DNA of 64,000 bases from BD2-11 sp965221785 (GTDB lineage: Bacteria > Gemmatimonadota > Gemmatimonadetes > Longimicrobiales > Gaopeijiaceae), in the NCBI GenBank assembly GCA_965221785.1, contig CBDCSR010000002.1, forward strand, positions 558,001 through 622,000, read 5' to 3'. The translations under genes were made by a program, and so were the position numbers. The stretch's first letter is position 1. Every line of letters begins with the position of its first letter. Positions 50,313 through 59,769 of this stretch are shown one piece after another. The notes beneath the pieces were generated by a model. The model searched no databases and was not told the DNA's origin. It saw only the letters and a list, made by a program, of their open reading frames with translations.

Positions 50313-53027
50313 ATGATTGATGGGGACATCCCGAGGCGCCCGGCGGCGGCTGGTCTTGCGCTGCTGGCCCTGGCCGGCCCCGGTGGGCTCGTGGCTCAGT
50401 CGACGGATGGCGCGTCCGGGCTCGACCGGGTGCAGGCGTTCCCGGTTGCGGTGGCCGAGGAGCGGCTCGATCCCGACCGGGGTGCGATGGGGGCATGGCA
50501 GCGCATCCTCAAGCTGCGCACCACCGCGAGCCTTCTACATGTGACCGCCCATCCCGACGACGAGAACTCGGGCATGCTCACGCTCGCCAGCCGCGGCTGG
50601 GGGGCGCGCACCGCCCTGCTGAGCCTGAACCGGGGCGAGGCGGGCGCCAACGCCATCGGCCCCGAGCTCTTCGACGGCCTCGGGCTGATCCGCACACGCG
50701 AGCTGGTCCTCGCGGGCCGTTACTACGGTCTGGACGACCTCTACTTCACCACAGCGGTGGACTACGGCTACTCCAAGACGGTCGAGGAAGCCTACCGGAG
50801 CTGGGACCGGGAGGCCGTGCTGGAGGACATGGTGCGGGTGATCCGCCTGAACCGTCCGCTGGTGGTGGTGGCCCGATTCCACGGGTCGAGGCGTGATGGA
50901 CACGGACATCATCACGCTTCGGGATTGCTGACGCCGGAGGCGGTGGAGGCAGCTGCGGATCCAGCCCGGTTCCCGCGACAGATCGAGCAGGAGGGGCTCC
51001 GGCCGTGGCATGTGTTGCGCACTTACCGCGGCGGAATTCGCGTGGATGAGCCCTTCCACGTGGAGGTGGACGCGCGCGGGCAGAGTCCGTGGGTCGGTAC
51101 CAGCTTTCAGGCATGGGCCAGCCGGGGGCTCGGTCTCCAGCGTTCACAGACGGCGGGACGGGTGCGCGTCGGGGGCGGGCTCTATCGATATGAGCTGCGG
51201 GATGGCGGCGGGAGCGCGGACGCGCGCGGGCGAGCCGATGAAACTCTGCCCCCGAGTGATGCCGAGGACTCGTTCTTTGCCGGCCTGGACACCTCGCTGA
51301 ACGGGCTTCCCACCCTGCTGGGCGAGGCGGCGAGCCCGGAGACCGGCGGCTTGCTGGCGCAGCTTCAGGGACTGGTCGATGAGATAAACGCCGGGTTCGA
51401 CTTTCGTGCCCCAGGGCAGTCCGTGCCGAATCTGGTCCGGGCGCTCGGTCTCTTGCGCTCCGCGATTGCGTCCTCGGCGGGCGCTCCCGAGACGCAGTTC
51501 CAACTGAGGCTGAAGGAACGGCAGTTCGAAGACGCCATCGCCGCCGCTGGCGGCCTTCGCGTCGAGGCGGGACTGCCGGGTGGAGCGGCCGGCGCGGTGG
51601 TTGTGCCTGGCCAACGTCTGGCGGTCGGCATCGAGATCGAGGCGTCCGGAGCCGCAGGTGTTCGCGTTTCGGAGGCGCGGGTCGTCGACCGGGCAGGGGT
51701 GGTGCTGGGCCGCACTTCCGGGTCTGCTCGCACGGGGAATGCCTTTGCGGCCGAAATGGAGGTGCGGGTGCCTGACGCGGGCGCCGACGCGATGGCCGCC
51801 GCGCCCTACTTCTCGCGCGAGGGACTCGCGCAGAACCACTACCAGGTGGCGGACTCGGCGGACCTGCACCTTCCGTGGCGGCGAACCGCCCTGTCGGTTG
51901 CCGTCGACCTTGAAGTCCAGGGGACCACCGTGGTGCGGACCACCCCCCTCACCGCCCCCGTGCCCCGCCTGCCGTACGGGTCGGTGACGCGCCCGGTCGA
52001 GGTGCTTCCCGCCCTGTCGGTGGTGGTCGACCCCGCCGTGCGGGTGGTGCCGGTGGAGGCCGCGGGCGCGCCCATCCCCATCCAGGTGCGCGTCACCGCC
52101 AACACCGCCCCCGTCCCCACCACGACCCGCCTGGAAGCCCCCGCCGGCTGGGCCGCCGCGCCCGCCACCGTGGCGCACGACTTCACCCGCGCGGGCGAGG
52201 TGGCCGAAGTCGCCTTCCAAGTCACCCCACCAGACGGGTGGGAGGGCGCTGCCACCATCGAGGCGGTGTCGCGGGCGGACGACCGCGAATACCGCACCGG
52301 CTACCAGACCATCGACCACCGCGACCTCCGGCTGGCGCGGCTGTGGCGCCCCGCGACCACGACCGTGCGGTCGGTGCCGGTCGCCCGCCTGGACGGCGCG
52401 CGCGTCGGCTACGTGATGGGCGTGGGCGACGAGGTGCCGGCCGGGATCGAGTCGCTGGGCGCCCAGGTGGAAATGCTCGACGCGGCCGCGCTCGCCAACC
52501 CCGCGTCGCTCTCCGGACTCGACGCCATCGTGGTCGGCACGCGGGCGTACGCGGTGCGCGACGACCTGCTCGAGCACAACCAGCGCCTCATCCAGTACGC
52601 GCGCGCTGGCGGCCACCTGGTGATCCTCTACCAGACCCAGGAGTTCGTCCCTGCGGAGATGGCCCCCTACCCCGCCTCCCTCCCGCGCGGCGCGGAGGAG
52701 GTCTCGGAAGAGGACGCTCCGGTGCGCCTGCTCCAGCCGGCCCATCCGTTCATGACAACGCCCAACCGCATTACCGAAGCGGATTTCAACGGATGGGTCG
52801 AGCAGCGCGGATCCAAGTTCTTCACGGAGTGGGATGCCGCGTACACTCCGCTGGTGGAGACCCACGACCAGGGGCAGGAACCGCAGGAAGGGATCTGGCT
52901 CACAGCCGAACTCGGCGAGGGCCACTACACCTATCTTGCGCTCGCCCTGCACCGCCAGCTGCCCTATGGCGTCGCGGGAGCGTACCGCATCCTCTCCAAC
53001 GTGCTCTCCGCGGGCCTGGGTCGCTGA
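50313..53027 (+). CDS. Exported long PIG-L (LmbE-type) deacetylase
   Basis: The product is 904 residues from the ATG at 50313. A hydrophobic signal-like stretch (LALLALAGPGGLVAQ) precedes the PIG-L domain. Its zinc motif is TAHPDDE (about 79-84), and a HGHHHASG His cluster follows near residue 200. The family removes N-acetyl or similar groups from sugars. The remaining 600 residues are beta-rich, ending in a region with HLVILYQTQEF and a glutamine-amidotransferase-like fold. Ordinary PIG-L proteins have about 250 residues. It is followed by a sodium:solute symporter and a GH4 enzyme. Confidence 0.85.
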   Translation: MIDGDIPRRPAAAGLALLALAGPGGLVAQSTDGASGLDRVQAFPVAVAEERLDPDRGAMGAWQRILKLRTTASLLHVTAHPDDENSGMLTLASRGWGARTALLSLNRGEAGANAIGPELFDGLGLIRTRELVLAGRYYGLDDLYFTTAVDYGYSKTVEEAYRSWDREAVLEDMVRVIRLNRPLVVVARFHGSRRDGHGHHHASGLLTPEAVEAAADPARFPRQIEQEGLRPWHVLRTYRGGIRVDEPFHVEVDARGQSPWVGTSFQAWASRGLGLQRSQTAGRVRVGGGLYRYELRDGGGSADARGRADETLPPSDAEDSFFAGLDTSLNGLPTLLGEAASPETGGLLAQLQGLVDEINAGFDFRAPGQSVPNLVRALGLLRSAIASSAGAPETQFQLRLKERQFEDAIAAAGGLRVEAGLPGGAAGAVVVPGQRLAVGIEIEASGAAGVRVSEARVVDRAGVVLGRTSGSARTGNAFAAEMEVRVPDAGADAMAAAPYFSREGLAQNHYQVADSADLHLPWRRTALSVAVDLEVQGTTVVRTTPLTAPVPRLPYGSVTRPVEVLPALSVVVDPAVRVVPVEAAGAPIPIQVRVTANTAPVPTTTRLEAPAGWAAAPATVAHDFTRAGEVAEVAFQVTPPDGWEGAATIEAVSRADDREYRTGYQTIDHRDLRLARLWRPATTTVRSVPVARLDGARVGYVMGVGDEVPAGIESLGAQVEMLDAAALANPASLSGLDAIVVGTRAYAVRDDLLEHNQRLIQYARAGGHLVILYQTQEFVPAEMAPYPASLPRGAEEVSEEDAPVRLLQPAHPFMTTPNRITEADFNGWVEQRGSKFFTEWDAAYTPLVETHDQGQEPQEGIWLTAELGEGHYTYLALALHRQLPYGVAGAYRILSNVLSAGLGR

Positions 53028-53048
53028 ACGGTGCGCCAGCCGCCCAAC

Positions 53049-53118
53049 GTCCCGAATCCACATCTCGGCGCCCGCCCACCGAAACGAAGCCAACCCTCGA
53101 TGCGTCCCGAATCCACAT
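53049..53118. repeat. 15-bp direct repeat pair
   Basis: GTCCCGAATCCACAT occurs at 53049-53063 and at 53104-53118, 55 bp apart, in the space between the PIG-L and symporter genes. The rest of the 134-bp spacer shows nothing. It may be a leftover duplication or a regulator site. Confidence 0.45.
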
Positions 53119-53161
53119 GCCAGCGCCCGCGCTCTGCGACGCGGCCCCACCCCCCTGACCC

Positions 53162-54964
53162 ATGGCCCTGACCTCCCTCGACTGGATCGTCGTCGCGGTC
53201 TACGGCGCCGTGGTCCTCGCCATCGGGTTCGGCATGGCGCGGCGCGCGGGCGGCAGCGTGGAGAACTACTTCATCGCGGGCCGGTCCCTGCCGTGGTGGC
53301 TGGCGGGCACCTCCATCGCGGCGACCTGGTTCGCCAGCGACGCGCCCCTCGCCACCGCCGCACTGGTGCGCCAGCAAGGTATCTTCGGGAACTGGCTGTG
53401 GTGGTACGAGGCGGCCGGCATTCTCATGCTGACCTTCTTCTACGCCCGTCTGTGGCGCCGCGCCGGGGTACTGACCGACGCCGAGGTGATCGAGATCCGC
53501 TACGGGGGGGCGCCCGCCCGCATCCTGCGCGGCTTTTCGGCGATCTACCAGGGATTCCTCCGCAACGCCGTGGTGATGGGCTGGGTCATGCTGGCGATGG
53601 TGAAGTTCAGCAGCGTGCTGCTGGGGTGGGATCCCGCCTTTACCCTGACCGTCTGCGGCGGGCTCGCGCTCGCCTACACCGTGGCCTCGGGGCTCTGGGG
53701 GGTCGTGGTCACCGACCTGCTCCAGTTCATTGCCGGCATGCTGGGGGCGCTGACCCTCGCCGGCATCGTGCTGACCCGCTTCGGCGGCCCGGCCGCCATG
53801 GCCGAGGCCGTCCGGAACGTCCCACAAGCCCCTCCCGGCGCCCTCGACCTGGTGCCGACCGCCGCCAACGCGTCCTCGCTCGAGATCGTCTCCTTCGTCT
53901 GTCTCATCGGCATCCTCTGGCTCAGGAGCGGGCAGGGCGACGGGTACGTGGCCCAGCGCCTGTTCGCGACCCGGGACGAGCGCCAGGCGGTGAAGGCGTC
54001 GCTCTGGTTCGCCTTCGCCGGAACGGTCCTGCTTACATGGCCGTGGATCGTGGTCGGTCTCGGATCGCTGCTGGTCTTCCCGCCCGCGACCATGGACGCC
54101 GCGCTCGCCGCCGACCCCGAGCTCGCCTACCCCATGATGATCCGCGAGCTGATGCCCGCCGGGCTGCGCGGGCTGATGGTCGCGACCTTCCTGGCGGCCT
54201 TCATGAGCACCATGGACACGCACCTGTGCTGGGGCGCGTCGTACATGGTCAACGACGTCTACCGCCGCTTCATGCGCCCCGGCCGTTCCGAGCGCCACTA
54301 CGTGGCCGCCTCCCGGGTCGCGGTAGTGCTGCTCGCCGGCGTGGCCGCACTGGTGGCATGGCAGATGGACTCCATCCAGCGCGGCTGGATCTACATCATC
54401 GAGATTTCCGCCGGCATTGCGCTGGTCTGGCTGCTCAGGTGGTACTGGTGGCGCGTCAACGCCTGGGCCGAGATCGCCGCCATGGCCGGCTCGGTGGTGC
54501 TGGCCAACACCCGGGTGCTGCTCGGGCTGGTCGAGCCCGTGGTCCCCGCGGCCGTGCTCCAGGCCGTTGACGCCATGTACGCGCCCGGGATGGACCTCGT
54601 CCGCGGCGTGATCATCCTGATCGTCTGCACCGTCCTCTGGGTTGCGGTCGCCCTGGCGACAAAGCCCGAGTCCGACGAAGTGCTGGACGGCTTCTACCGG
54701 AGGGTGCACCCGGGAGGCTGGTGGGACCGGGTCGCGCGCCGTACCGGCATCACATCGAACGACCCGTCGGCGGGCCGCATGTGGCTCGGCTTCCTGCTGG
54801 GGGCGCTCTTCGTCTACGCCAGCCTGCTCGGCGTCGGTTATCTTCTGACGGGTAGAGCCATCGCGGGCACGCTTCTTGTTGTCGTCTCGCTGGGCGCGGG
54901 AGCACTGGCGGTGCGGAGCGCTCACACCAACGCCGGCGAGGCGCCCACGGAGGTCGCCTCGTGA
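53162..54964 (+). CDS. Sodium:solute symporter (SSS family)
   Basis: The 600-residue protein has the SSS layout of about 13 helices. The first helices carry VENYFIAGRSLPWWL and GTSIAATWFASDAP, typical of the family, and later LIGILWLRSGQGDGYVAQRL and AAFMSTMDTHLCWGASYM. Members use sodium to import sugars, amino acids, organic acids or vitamins. The last 60 residues hold an extra helix pair and an Ala/Thr tail. It lies between the PIG-L and GH4 genes, so a sugar-type substrate is plausible. Confidence 0.92.
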   Translation: MALTSLDWIVVAVYGAVVLAIGFGMARRAGGSVENYFIAGRSLPWWLAGTSIAATWFASDAPLATAALVRQQGIFGNWLWWYEAAGILMLTFFYARLWRRAGVLTDAEVIEIRYGGAPARILRGFSAIYQGFLRNAVVMGWVMLAMVKFSSVLLGWDPAFTLTVCGGLALAYTVASGLWGVVVTDLLQFIAGMLGALTLAGIVLTRFGGPAAMAEAVRNVPQAPPGALDLVPTAANASSLEIVSFVCLIGILWLRSGQGDGYVAQRLFATRDERQAVKASLWFAFAGTVLLTWPWIVVGLGSLLVFPPATMDAALAADPELAYPMMIRELMPAGLRGLMVATFLAAFMSTMDTHLCWGASYMVNDVYRRFMRPGRSERHYVAASRVAVVLLAGVAALVAWQMDSIQRGWIYIIEISAGIALVWLLRWYWWRVNAWAEIAAMAGSVVLANTRVLLGLVEPVVPAAVLQAVDAMYAPGMDLVRGVIILIVCTVLWVAVALATKPESDEVLDGFYRRVHPGGWWDRVARRTGITSNDPSAGRMWLGFLLGALFVYASLLGVGYLLTGRAIAGTLLVVVSLGAGALAVRSAHTNAGEAPTEVAS

Positions 54965-55021
54965 GCCGGCCGGCCATCCGCTGAATCAGACGAGAGCCAG
55001 CTCGATGAAGGAAGCCATCCA

Positions 55022-56476
55022 ATGAAGATCGTCCTGGTCGGCGCCGGAAGCCGCGAGTTCGGACCCGCGTCCATTCGCGACCTGCTTCTGAGCGACCCGC
55101 TCTGCGAGAACGGCCTCGACATCGTCCTCATGGACCTGGACGCCTCCGAACTCCCACGCATGCAGCGCTATGCGGAAGCCGTCGCCGGGCGCCTGGGCCG
55201 CGCGCCGCGGCTCACCGTCACCACCCGCCTCGCGGACGCGCTTCCCGGAGCCGACGCGGTCGTGATGGCCATCGAACTGGATCGCTACTTCTACTGGGCC
55301 CAGGACTTCCACATTCCGCGCACCTTCGGCTTCCCGCAGATCTACGGCGAGAACGGCGGACCGGGCGGACTATTCCACGCGCTCCGCAACATGGGCCCAT
55401 GCGTGGACGTCGCGCGCGCGATGGAAAGACATTGTCCGGACGCGTGGCTCCTCAACTACACCAACCCCCTCACCAAGCTGTGCGAGGCCCAGTCGCGGCT
55501 CACGGACGTGCGCGTGGTGGGGCTCTGCCACGGGGTCTTCCACGGCATCGAGCAGATGGCCCGCATCCTCGGCGTCCCAACCGGACAGCTCGACGCCCGG
55601 GCCAGCGGCATCAACCACTTCACCTGGTTCGAGTCGGTGCACGACCGCGAGACCGGCGAAGATCTCTATCCCCGCCTGAAGAAGCGCGAGCGCGAGGCCC
55701 ATCTGCTGCACGACTGGGACGAGATCGCCCTCAGCCGCATCCTCTTCCGCGTCTTCGGGCGCTTCCCGAGTCCGGGGGCCAATCACATTGGCGAGTATCT
55801 CGGATGGGCGCAGGAGTTTCTCGGCAGCAGCGTCGTGCAGTTCTTCTACGACCCCGTCGAGGGCGCGCCCTGGGAGACCGGCGAGGTGCCGACCTGGATC
55901 TACAACCTCGCCGACCATCCCACGGACATGCCGGCGTTTCCCGGCGGCCCGGTGCCCCGAATGAAGCCCACCCGGGAACAGAGGGCAGCGGCGGCCGAGG
56001 CGCGGGCGGCACGCGCGGAAGCAGAGGCGGAAGGAGAATCCGCGAACGCGGACGGAGCCTCCGCGGGCGGACTGGACTTCCCGGGCCCGCTGGCCCCATC
56101 CGGCGAGCTGGCCGTCCCGCTGCTGGAGGGCATCCTGTGCGGCGTCGACACCTATCTCGACGCGGTCAACATCCCGAACCGGGGCCATGTCCCGGGCCTC
56201 CCCGACGGCTCCGTCGTCGAGGTGCCGGCGCGCGTCGACGCGAGCGGCCTCCATCCGCGGAAGATGCGGCGGCTCCCCGAGGGGATCCTGTCGCTGCTGC
56301 GTAGCCAGACCAGCATCCACCAACTCCTCGTCGATGCCTTCGACACAGGCTCGCGAGGGACTCTGCTCCAGGCGCTCATGCTCGATCCCACGACCCATTC
56401 CTACCGCGCTGCGGTCAACCTCATCAACGAGATGTTCCGCGTGCAGGGGGATGTGCTGCCGGAGATGGAGTGGTAG
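55022..56476 (+). CDS. GH4-family glycosidase (alpha-galactosidase/alpha-glucosidase type)
   Basis: The 484-residue enzyme belongs to glycoside hydrolase family 4, which uses NAD and a divalent metal in an unusual redox-assisted hydrolysis. Landmarks are the Rossmann start KIVLVGAGSREFGP, NYTNP at 145-149, the metal Cys169-His170 in GLCHG and GINHF at 196-200. An Ala/Glu-rich insert of about 35 residues (near 325-355) is not typical and is probably a flexible loop. It follows the symporter by 57 bp; the ATG has a GAAGGA site. The linked sugar specificity is unknown. Confidence 0.9.
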   Translation: MKIVLVGAGSREFGPASIRDLLLSDPLCENGLDIVLMDLDASELPRMQRYAEAVAGRLGRAPRLTVTTRLADALPGADAVVMAIELDRYFYWAQDFHIPRTFGFPQIYGENGGPGGLFHALRNMGPCVDVARAMERHCPDAWLLNYTNPLTKLCEAQSRLTDVRVVGLCHGVFHGIEQMARILGVPTGQLDARASGINHFTWFESVHDRETGEDLYPRLKKREREAHLLHDWDEIALSRILFRVFGRFPSPGANHIGEYLGWAQEFLGSSVVQFFYDPVEGAPWETGEVPTWIYNLADHPTDMPAFPGGPVPRMKPTREQRAAAAEARAARAEAEAEGESANADGASAGGLDFPGPLAPSGELAVPLLEGILCGVDTYLDAVNIPNRGHVPGLPDGSVVEVPARVDASGLHPRKMRRLPEGILSLLRSQTSIHQLLVDAFDTGSRGTLLQALMLDPTTHSYRAAVNLINEMFRVQGDVLPEMEW

Positions 56477-56551
56477 CGGAGACCCCGCGATGAAGCGCAA
56501 CTCTCCGGTACCGGCTGGGTCTCTGGACATTCCAGGCAAGGGCAGGACCCG

Positions 56552-56812
56552 GTGAGGAAGAGGCGCCCCCCCTATCGGCGCAGCCTTCATCACGACGTCG
56601 CCGTGGTCCGCACCTTCAGCTACCGGTATCAGGGCGAAGTGGCGCGGGCCGTCCTCGATGCGGCGGGTATCCCCTGCGTGCTCCAGGTCGACGATTCCGG
56701 GGGCTCCGAGATCGGCATGGCGTTTGCGAATCCGGCCCGGCTGCTGGTCAGGGTCGAGGATCTGGAGCAGGCGGAGGAACTGCTCGTCACCCCCGACGGA
56801 AGCAAGCCGTGA
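56552..56812 (+). CDS. DUF2007-type small protein
   Basis: The 86-residue protein matches the DUF2007 pattern: VAVVRTFSYRYQGEVARAVL, then AAGIPCVLQVDDSGG and a strand with LLVRVEDLEQAEELL. These are small alpha/beta proteins thought to bind a ligand or partner. It starts at a GTG and overlaps the next gene by GTGA. Confidence 0.82.
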   Translation: MRKRRPPYRRSLHHDVAVVRTFSYRYQGEVARAVLDAAGIPCVLQVDDSGGSEIGMAFANPARLLVRVEDLEQAEELLVTPDGSKP

Positions 56813-57294
56813 CGGAGCCAGCCGAAGACGGACCCGACCCTGCCCACGTTCTCACGCTCGAGCGCCTGATCGATGCCCCGGTCGAGAACGTCTGGTGGTG
56901 CTGGACTGAGCCGGAGCTTCTGGAGCGGTGGTTCTGCCCGAAGCCCTGGTACGTCACGGACGCTCGCATCGAACTCGAACCCGGGGGCGAGTTCTCACTG
57001 GTGATGAACGGTCCGGATGGCGAGAAGTTCGAGGAGATGGGGGTCGTGCTTGAAGTCGAACCGATGCGCCGGCTGAAGACCACCGATGCCTTCCGGCCCG
57101 GCTGGATCCCGAGCGGACGCGCCTTCATGGTCGCCGAGGTGCTCCTGGAGGACGCGGGCGATGGCCGGACCCGCTACACTGCAAACGCGATGCACTGGGA
57201 TGAGGAAGCCCTCCGGGAGCACGAGCAGATGGGCTTCCACGAGGGCTGGGGCATGGCCGCCGACCAGCTCGAGGCGCTCGCCGGATCGCTCTGA
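56809..57294 (+). CDS. SRPBCC (AHSA1-type) domain protein
   Basis: The 161-residue protein has the AHSA1/START-like pattern in single-domain form: LERLIDAPVENVWWCWTEPELLERWF, EPGGEFSLVMNGPDG and a C-terminal helix with HEGWGMAADQLEALAG. It starts at a GTG overlapping the DUF2007 stop. It converges with the glycosyltransferase gene, with six bases between the stops. Confidence 0.88.
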   Translation: MTEPAEDGPDPAHVLTLERLIDAPVENVWWCWTEPELLERWFCPKPWYVTDARIELEPGGEFSLVMNGPDGEKFEEMGVVLEVEPMRRLKTTDAFRPGWIPSGRAFMVAEVLLEDAGDGRTRYTANAMHWDEEALREHEQMGFHEGWGMAADQLEALAGSL

Positions 57295-57300
57295 GGCCGG

Positions 57301-58023
57301 TCACCGCACCGGGCGGGAATACCAGCCCGCCCACGCGGACCTCCAGCGCCGGAAGAGCGCGATGAAGAGCGGGTTGGTCCAGACCAGCGTCTTCCACAGC
57401 GGCCACTGGTCGAAGCGGCGACTGGAGGGTCGCACGCGCGGCGCCCGGATCAGCCGGACCGTACCCCCCGTCTTCCGGGCGAGCCTCCTCAGTTCCCGGT
57501 AGAAGTCGGTGTCCTCGCCCATCCAGACGTCCTCCGGATAGCCTCCCGCTTCGTCGAACGCGGAGCTGCGGCAGAACTGGGTGGCCCCCTGTACCAGCGG
57601 CATCACCGCGGCCAGCACCCGCCACGCCCGCAGGTGCAGCCGGACAACCAGGCGCCGCGGATGGTGCTCGGTGTCCACGCCGCCACCGAGGCACTGCGGG
57701 TCGCGCATCGTTTCGTGGATGACCTCGAGGAGGGTGCGCGGGATGTGAACGTCCGCATCTACGAAGACCAGCACCTCGCCCGACGCATGGCGCGCCCCGG
57801 CGTTGCGCGCGCGGCCTATGCTTCGGACGGGTTCAAGGATGACCGTCGCGCCACTGTCGCGCGCGACGGCGGCGGTTCCGTCCGTGCTGTCGTTGTCGAC
57901 GACGATGGTCTCGACGCACACGTCGGATTGAGCGCGGACGTGCTCCGCGGCGGCCCGGATCGCGTCGAGGGTGGCCGGAAGCCATGCCTCTTCGTTATGG
58001 GCGGGGACGATGACGGAGATCAT
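57301..58023 (-). CDS. Glycosyltransferase family 2 protein
   Basis: The 240-residue enzyme has the GT2 pattern: SVIVPAHNEEAWLPATL, IVVDNDSTDGTAAVA, the DAD metal motif in VLVFVDADVHIP and a late EDTDFYREL acceptor region. It transfers a sugar from a nucleotide-activated donor. A hydrophobic stretch near the end, with LVWTNPLFIALF, suggests membrane contact. No other sugar-polymer genes adjoin it, so its acceptor is unknown. Confidence 0.88.
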   Translation of the reverse strand: MISVIVPAHNEEAWLPATLDAIRAAAEHVRAQSDVCVETIVVDNDSTDGTAAVARDSGATVILEPVRSIGRARNAGARHASGEVLVFVDADVHIPRTLLEVIHETMRDPQCLGGGVDTEHHPRRLVVRLHLRAWRVLAAVMPLVQGATQFCRSSAFDEAGGYPEDVWMGEDTDFYRELRRLARKTGGTVRLIRAPRVRPSSRRFDQWPLWKTLVWTNPLFIALFRRWRSAWAGWYSRPVR

Positions 58024-58089
58024 GTTGGCACGGGCTCAACCATGCCTCGTCGTACAAGCGCCCACTCCCCGGGATCCCTCGGGTACGCA

Positions 58090-59652
58090 TCAGCGAATGG
58101 GCACCCGGATCCAGATCTGATGGGTCAACACGGTGACATCCTGGAGCGTCAGCGCGCCCCGGGGCGCGGCGATGAAGTCCTGGGACGACGGGGCCGCAGC
58201 GGCCATCTCCTCCTGGACGAAGAAGTTATCGATGCCCGGAAAGCCGGTGCCCGACGTGATGCGGGTACTCGAGTGCAACTCGAAGTCGCGGGAGCGGAAC
58301 TGGACCCCGAATGAGGGCGTCCACTCGGTCCAGGCCTCGTCCTGATCGCGCGAAGTGGCCTCGACATGGTCGTCCTGCTCCAGGTGATAGGCGTAGGACC
58401 GCGCCTCCAGACCCAGCTGGAAGCCGAACCTGTCGTAACGCTGTGAGACGCCGGACCGCAGGACGACGTTGGAGAAGGTGAAGTGGTTCTCGATCGTCAT
58501 GTCGCCGATCTCGAGGACGCCCCTGGGCGTTTCCATGCGGCTATCGGCCTCCTGCCAGGTGTGGCTCCAGATGGGCTGGTAAGCGACGTCGATGCCGAAG
58601 GAGGTCGACTTCCGGTGCCGCCCGATGCCGAAACCCATTTCGTAGGCCCAGGTCGTTCCCGGGTCGCGCGGAATGTTCTGGATCTCGTAGTTGGGGATCT
58701 TGGGATGCGACTTGCGGTTCGCGGTCAGGGTCGCGCCGATGCTCCATCCTTCCTCCCCCAACTGCCGGTCCCACTCGAAGTGCCCGCCCAGGGTGCGGGT
58801 CTTGTCCTCGTTGAGTTCCTCCCTGAACTCGAACGTGGGTTCCCACGTGACGGTGTCCCGGGCGACGACGTCGGCGTAGTGCACCTCGTGCTCCATCGAG
58901 ACCCGGTTGTGGATGAGCGTGAAGCCGACGCGGTCTCGTTCTCCATCACGGAAGACGCCCGCCCGCAGGTCGGTGACGGCGCCCTGCTGGTCGATTCGGT
59001 CGGCCCCGGCGTATAGCTGGTCCACGCCGGTCATCATGTTCAGACCCGCCCGGAAGACGGCGAGCCCGACCGACCAGTCCGAGTCGGCCAGCTTCCGGCC
59101 GATGGCCGCGCGCCCGTACAGGTTGCGCGCCGACCGCTCCGACAGTCGGGGAACCCTCGGAGCGGGCCAGGGCTCGATCCAGAAGCGGGGCTCCGACCGG
59201 CCACTCAACTGCTGGAGCGCGACGGATGCCCCACCGAACCAGGCACCCTCCCGCAGGAGGCCCGTGAAGGGGAACGTCTTCCCTCCGCCCCCTTCGTCGG
59301 ACACGCCGTAGAAGGTCGGGGCTCCGATGACGACGGGCTCCCGAATGAACACACCCTTCGCGGGATTCGACCAGAGGTCGGCGATCGAGTCGTCCACGGC
59401 GATGGTCGTGCCGGCCATCCCCAGAGTCGCCGACGGCACCGTGAGGAACTGGTCGCCGCTCGCGACCGGGACAGTGCGGATGGGGATCAATTGGGCGCTG
59501 AGATGGGAAGGTGCCAGGAATAAGCACCCAAAGAGCGCGATGAGACCGGAAATGACGGACAATCGCGGCAATATTCCGGGTATATTCTGGTTTCGCCAAT
59601 ACGCTCCTGCATCGCTATTGCGAGACTTAGTCAGACCAATCATGCGAGACAT
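58090..59652 (-). CDS. Predicted outer-membrane beta-barrel protein
   Basis: The 520-residue protein has an N-terminal signal-like segment (ALFGCLFLAPSHLSAQ) and then long alternating strands, for example DWSVGLAVFRAGLNMMTG and WSIGATLTANRKSHPKI, with many Trp, Arg, Glu and Gly residues typical of outer-membrane barrels. The start of the mature part, PSATLGMAGTTIAVDDSIADLWSNPA, is similar to FadL-like or PorV-like proteins. The C-terminus does not end in the usual aromatic residue. No specific function can be given. Confidence 0.72.
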   Translation of the reverse strand: MSRMIGLTKSRNSDAGAYWRNQNIPGILPRLSVISGLIALFGCLFLAPSHLSAQLIPIRTVPVASGDQFLTVPSATLGMAGTTIAVDDSIADLWSNPAKGVFIREPVVIGAPTFYGVSDEGGGGKTFPFTGLLREGAWFGGASVALQQLSGRSEPRFWIEPWPAPRVPRLSERSARNLYGRAAIGRKLADSDWSVGLAVFRAGLNMMTGVDQLYAGADRIDQQGAVTDLRAGVFRDGERDRVGFTLIHNRVSMEHEVHYADVVARDTVTWEPTFEFREELNEDKTRTLGGHFEWDRQLGEEGWSIGATLTANRKSHPKIPNYEIQNIPRDPGTTWAYEMGFGIGRHRKSTSFGIDVAYQPIWSHTWQEADSRMETPRGVLEIGDMTIENHFTFSNVVLRSGVSQRYDRFGFQLGLEARSYAYHLEQDDHVEATSRDQDEAWTEWTPSFGVQFRSRDFELHSSTRITSGTGFPGIDNFFVQEEMAAAAPSSQDFIAAPRGALTLQDVTVLTHQIWIRVPIR

Positions 59653-59769
59653 CCTCCCTCACCCTTCTGAAATGGATCGATCCGCGGTGAGCCGCGGCGT
59701 GTATCCAGAGAGCGACTGGAAAGCCCGGTTTGTGACGAATGGCGGGCGTGAGGATGTAGGGGTGGGACG

